Shown: positions 60,711 through 64,000 of the stretch, piece by piece
How positions within the stretch are numbered: position 1 is the first letter of the stretch
How the letters are laid out: each line of letters starts with the position of its first letter
Assembly: GCF_000372725.1 (NCBI RefSeq)
Contig: NW_005201287.1
Location: 511,808-575,807, forward strand
Direction: 5' to 3'
Source of the DNA: Emiliania huxleyi CCMP1516
Taxonomy: Eukaryota; Haptophyta; Isochrysidales; Noelaerhabdaceae
Length of the DNA stretch: 64,000 bases
Translations under genes and position numbers: made by a program
The notes under the pieces: model-generated
The model's input: the letters and a program-made list of their open reading frames with translations, nothing else
Databases searched by the model: none
What the model was told of the DNA's origin: nothing

Positions 60711-61417
60711 GGTACTGTCAGGGTCCCTACGGGGAGCGACGGTTCGAAGGGTACTGTCTCGAGGTACTGTCAGGGTCCCTTCGGGGAGCGACGGTGCCTC
60801 GAGACGGTGCCGTACTGTCAGGGTCCCTACGGGGAGCGACGGTTCGAAGGGTACTGTCTCGAGGTACTGTCAGGGTCCCTTCGGGGAGCGACGGTGCCTC
60901 GAGACGGTGCCGTACTGTCAGGGTCCCTACGGGGAGCGACGGTTCGAAGGGTACTGTCTCGAGGTACTGTCAGGGTCCCTTCGGGGAGCGACGGTGCCTC
61001 GAGACGGTGCCGTACTGTCAGGGTCCCTACGGGGAGCGACGGTTCGAAGGGTACTGTCTCGAGGTACTGTCAGGGTCCCTTCGGGGAGCGACGGTGCCTC
61101 GAGACGGTGCCGTACTGTCAGGGTCCCTACGGGGAGCGACGGTTCGAAGGGTACTGTCTCGAGGTACTGTCAGGGTCTCTTCGGGGAGCGACGGTGCCTC
61201 GAGACGGTGCCGTACTGTCAGGGTCCCTACGGGGAGCGACGGTTCGAAGGGTACTGTCTCGAGGTACTGTCAGGGTCTCTTCGGGGAGCGACGGTGCCTC
61301 GAGACGGTGCCGTACTGTCAGGGTCCCTACGGGGAGCGACGGTTCGAAGGGTACTGTCTCGAGGTACTGTCAGGGTCCCTTCGGGGAGCGACGGTGCCGT
61401 ACTGTCAGGGTCCCTGT
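60711..61417. repeat. 100-bp satellite array of heterodimeric units (7 copies)
   Basis: The unit is exactly 100 bp (GGGTCCCTAC at 60721, 60821, ... 61321). It consists of two related halves, each starting GTACTGTCAGGGTCCCT: one with ACGGGGAGCGACGGTTCGAA, one with TCGGGGAGCGACGGTGCCTC. As 100 is not a multiple of three, a reading frame cycles through all three phases, yet no stop occurs on the plus strand. Confidence 0.95.
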
Positions 61418-62448
61418 GCCCCGTCTCGTCGGCGGCGTGGCGGGCGGGCGGCTGGATCTGCTGTCGCCTCGCCAGAGCATATCTCGACTAGCTCTCCATC
61501 GAGAAGAGCGTCGTCTCGTGCGCCGCCTCGTCGGCGGCGTGGCGGGCGGGCGGCTAGATCTGCCGTCGCCTCGCCAGAGCATATCTCGACTCGCTCTACA
61601 TCGGCTAGAGCGTCGTCTCGGGCGCCGTCTGGTCGGCGGCGTTGCGGGCGGGCGGCTGGATGCGCCGTCGCCTCGCCAGAGTATATCTCGACTAGCTCTC
61701 CATCGAGAAGAGCGTCGTCTCGTGCGCCGTCTCGTCGGCGGCGTGGCGGGCGAGCAGCTGGATCTGCTATCGCCTCGCCAGAGCATATCTCGACTCGCTC
61801 TACATCGGCTAGAGCGTCGTCTCGTGCGCCGCCTCGTCGGCGGCGTGGCGGGCGGGCAGCTGGATGTGCTGTCGCCTCGCCGGAGTGTATCTCGACTAGC
61901 TCTTCATCGGCTAGAGCGTCGTCTCGGGCGCCGCCTCGTCGGCGGCGTGGCGGGCGGGCGGCTGGATCCGCTGTCGCCTCGCCGGAGTATATCTCGACTA
62001 GCTCTACATCGGCTAGAGCGTCGTCTCGTGCGCCGCCTCGTCGGCGGCGTGGCTGGCGAGCAGCTGGATCTGCTGTCGCCTCGCCGGAGTGTATCTCGAC
62101 TAGCTCTTCATCGAGAAGAGCGTCGTCTCGGGCGCCGTCTCGTCGGCGGCGTGGCGGGCGGGCGGCTGGATGTGCTGTCGCCTCGCCAGAGTATATCTCG
62201 ACTAGCTCTACATCGAGAAGAGCGTCGTCTTGTGCGCCGTCTCGTCGGCGGCGTGGCGGGCGGGCGGCTGGATCTGCTGTCGCCTCGCCAGAGTATATCT
62301 CGACTAGCTCTTCATCGAGAAGAGCGTCGTCTCGGGCGCCGTCTCGTCGGCGGCGTGGCGGGCGGGCAGCTGGATCTGCTGTCGCCTCGCCAGAGTATAT
62401 CTCGACTAGCTCTCCATCGAGAAGAGCGTCGACTCGTCCGCCGTCTCG
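61418..62448. repeat. 102-bp satellite array, part 2 (about 10 copies)
   Basis: Same unit as 59408-60517, continuing after the 100-bp array. Most units read TATATCTCGACTAGCTCTCC or the CTACATCGGCTAGAG variant. Confidence 0.9.
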
Positions 62449-62450
62449 AC

Positions 62451-62540
62451 GGACGGAACTCGGAGGGCGTTGTCCACCCTAAGATGGACGGAACTCGGAG
62501 GGCGTTGTCCACCCTAAGATGGACGGAACTCGGATGCGTT
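62451..62540. repeat. 35-bp tandem repeat (2.5 copies)
   Basis: GGACGGAACTCGGAGGGCGT followed by TGTCCACCCTAAGAT, at 62451-62485 and 62486-62520, with a partial third copy. It closes the satellite block. Confidence 0.85.
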
Positions 62541-62895
62541 GCCTCGCGACTGAGTCGGCGCGCGTCGTATTCCAGCCAGAAGGGTGCTGTCGCTCCGGGT
62601 CGGGCGGCACTGCTCGCCGCGTCCGGGTGCTGCGCGCCTGCGCCTCCCGATGAGGTCGGACGGCGTGGTATTATGGCCGCCGCGCCTTGGTTGCACCGGA
62701 GCACTCATGTGCACAAGCCTCGCGAGAGCGGCTCGCGCAGGCGCAGCGACGGCCGGGGAGGCCTCGCACCAGATGCACTGTCGGCGTCGTTCTACGCGGG
62801 CCGCTCGTGGACTGATTGACTACGGTTCTCGCGTGGGGGCGCTGTGCTGTGCCGTACCGGGCTCGACCACGTCGTCAAGCCGTCGAAGTCCGAGA

Positions 62896-63177
62896 CGTGG
62901 GGAGGCACAACGCCCAACCACGCCAGGGCCCCGTCGAGATCGTCGTCGCCGCGACATCGAGACCTCCGGTGATCTCGGGTGATCTCGGGTGATCTCCGGT
63001 GATCTTCGGCGGTCGGGCGGCGTCGATCTCCGAGAGGGAGTCGAGTCTAGCGTTCCTCAAGATGACGCACTACTCAACTCAACCCTACGCCCGCATCGAT
63101 GTGGGAGGCAAGGCCACCCGTCGATGCGACCTGCTACCAAGCGGTGGGGCAGGAGATTGGAGGGGCCCCTTGCAGAG
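62896..63177. repeat. 282-bp duplicated segment, copy A
   Basis: Matches 63562-63843 with a constant offset of 666 bp and one difference seen (GATCTTCGG against GATCTCCGG near 63003/63669). It contains GATCTCGGGT/GATCTCCGGT tandem decamers. The 197-bp segment shared with 58584 begins exactly where copy A ends. Confidence 0.9.
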
Positions 63178-63373
63178 GTGGCGCGAACAGCTTCAGCTTT
63201 TCTCGCCCGCTCTGCTGAGGGCGAGGCGCCGAGCTTCGGTTCCAACGCTGCAGCACTCTCCCTCTATTCACAGCAGAGAGGCGACGCGTCCTCACGCGCG
63301 TCCTCGTCCCCACCTGCTCTGCTTCAACGTGCTGCCATGGAGCCAGCGCGCCTCGCGCCATGATTCAATCGCC
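63177..63373. repeat. 197-bp duplicated segment (copy 2)
   Basis: Apparently identical to 58584-58780, offset 4593 bp, on the other side of the satellite block. Confidence 0.85.
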
Positions 63374-63561
63374 CCCACCCGCCCTCTTCCTGGCGATATT
63401 CATGGCTCAGAGCTGATTGAGCTCTCTTTATTCATGGGTCTCAGTGGAGAGACGACTTGAGGAGACGACTAGTCTCACTCCCCCGCTTTCGTCACGCAGC
63501 GTGTTCTGTTCATGTGTGTCGTGATGTGTCTGTCGGCCCTGGCATGTTGTCTGTCCCAGGG

Positions 63562-63843
63562 CGTGGGGAGGCACAACGCCCAACCACGCCAGGGCCCCGT
63601 CGAGATCGTCGTCGCCGCGACATCGAGACCTCCGGTGATCTCGGGTGATCTCGGGTGATCTCCGGTGATCTCCGGCGGTCGGGCGGCGTCGATCTCCGAG
63701 AGGGAGTCGAGTCTAGCGTTCCTCAAGATGACGCACTACTCAACTCAACCCTACGCCCGCATCGATGTGGGAGGCAAGGCCACCCGTCGATGCGACCTGC
63801 TACCAAGCGGTGGGGCAGGAGATTGGAGGGGCCCCTTGCAGAG
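63562..63843. repeat. 282-bp duplicated segment, copy B
   Basis: Second copy of 62896-63177. After it the sequence diverges to unrelated DNA up to the window end, where no gene is seen. Confidence 0.9.
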
Positions 63844-64000
63844 CAGGGCAGGGCCCTGGCTAGTGCCATTTCACTGTGGCACAGCTCGCGTTACAAAACC
63901 TTGATTTGACCATTTGCGCCATTTTGTCCCTCTCGGTGCCTTCCAGAGGCAGCTGCGACCCCGCCAAGTGGACGGGGGCACTCGGCAGGTGGCGCGGAGT

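Noticed and set aside
59408..62448. CRISPR-like appearance of the repeat array
   Set aside because: Units are contiguous 100-102 bp repeats with no unique spacers, in a eukaryotic context. It is satellite DNA.
60682..62819. 600-670 residue open frames through the satellites as genes
   Set aside because: Openness follows from repeat composition, several frames are open at once, and the 100-bp period breaks any constant protein repeat. There is no start context or domain.

Overview
The window is a eukaryotic nuclear contig with high GC, intron-bearing genes on both strands, large intergenic spaces full of simple and tandem repeats, and one 184-base run of N (8642-8825). Roughly half of the introns I can define by protein continuity begin with GC instead of GT, there is an internal TTAGGG-type telomeric tract (22919-23009), and the proteins are Ala/Arg/Gly-rich. 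Together these fit a haptophyte-type alga best (Emiliania/Chrysochromulina-like). A pelagophyte or a dinoflagellate-related alga is not excluded. Assignment is inference from style, not from a marker gene.

Layout. 1-400: start of a coiled-coil gene (-). 1035-2584: HET/TIR-like plus LRR protein (+). 3337-4412: 150-bp tandem repeat. 4413-7428: repeats and palindromic elements, no solid gene. 7429-9774: 3'-5' exonuclease exons and ankyrin exon (-), interrupted by the gap. 10486-10689: MITE-like element. 11000-12466: sialyltransferase GT29 (-). 12500-15100: duplicated intergenic DNA and CGG repeats. 15147-19163: 14-exon SEN1/UPF1-type helicase (+). 19313-21295: NELF-C/D homologue (-), convergent with the helicase. 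22919-23009: telomeric repeat. 24697-25773: Tudor-like protein (-). 26729-31842: a locally duplicated and rearranged family of Cys/Pro-rich membrane proteins. 33282-34166: possible secreted protein. 35734-37387: TrmY-type RNA methyltransferase. 38272-40249: ankyrin protein. 40739-41251: partial gene. 43804-44385: small membrane protein. 44739-47117: phospholipase/lipase. 47386-49743: phosphatase + RNA ligase + polynucleotide kinase fusion (-). 50716-51561: double SpoVS-domain protein. 51978-52394: small coiled coil. 52545-53681: PH-domain, tail-anchored protein (-). 53865-54525: overlapping ORF pair. 56049-57485: TLC-domain membrane protein. 58141-58523: small membrane protein (-). 59408-62520: three nested satellite arrays. 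62896-63843: segmental duplications.

Functional themes. Several genes act on RNA: a SEN1-like helicase next to a NELF-C/D subunit (both linked to transcription elongation/termination), a three-domain RNA repair enzyme, a TrmY-like methyltransferase, and a SpoVS/Alba-like nucleic-acid-binding protein. Two of these families (TrmY, SpoVS) are mainly known from prokaryotes.

Main discovery candidate. Introns here look like tandem duplications of the exon junction in which they sit: the first 15-35 bases of an intron resemble the first bases of the next exon, and the intron end often resembles the end of the previous exon. This holds for most introns of the helicase gene and recurs in at least seven other genes. 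One intron (15842-15960) still contains two intact tandem copies. This suggests continuing or recent intron birth by local duplication at AG|GC or AG|GT sites, with two short sequence families (GCCGAGATN and CGACATGTCC types) filling the longer introns. Exon boundaries given below were chosen by reading-frame continuity plus family conservation; they are not supported by transcripts.
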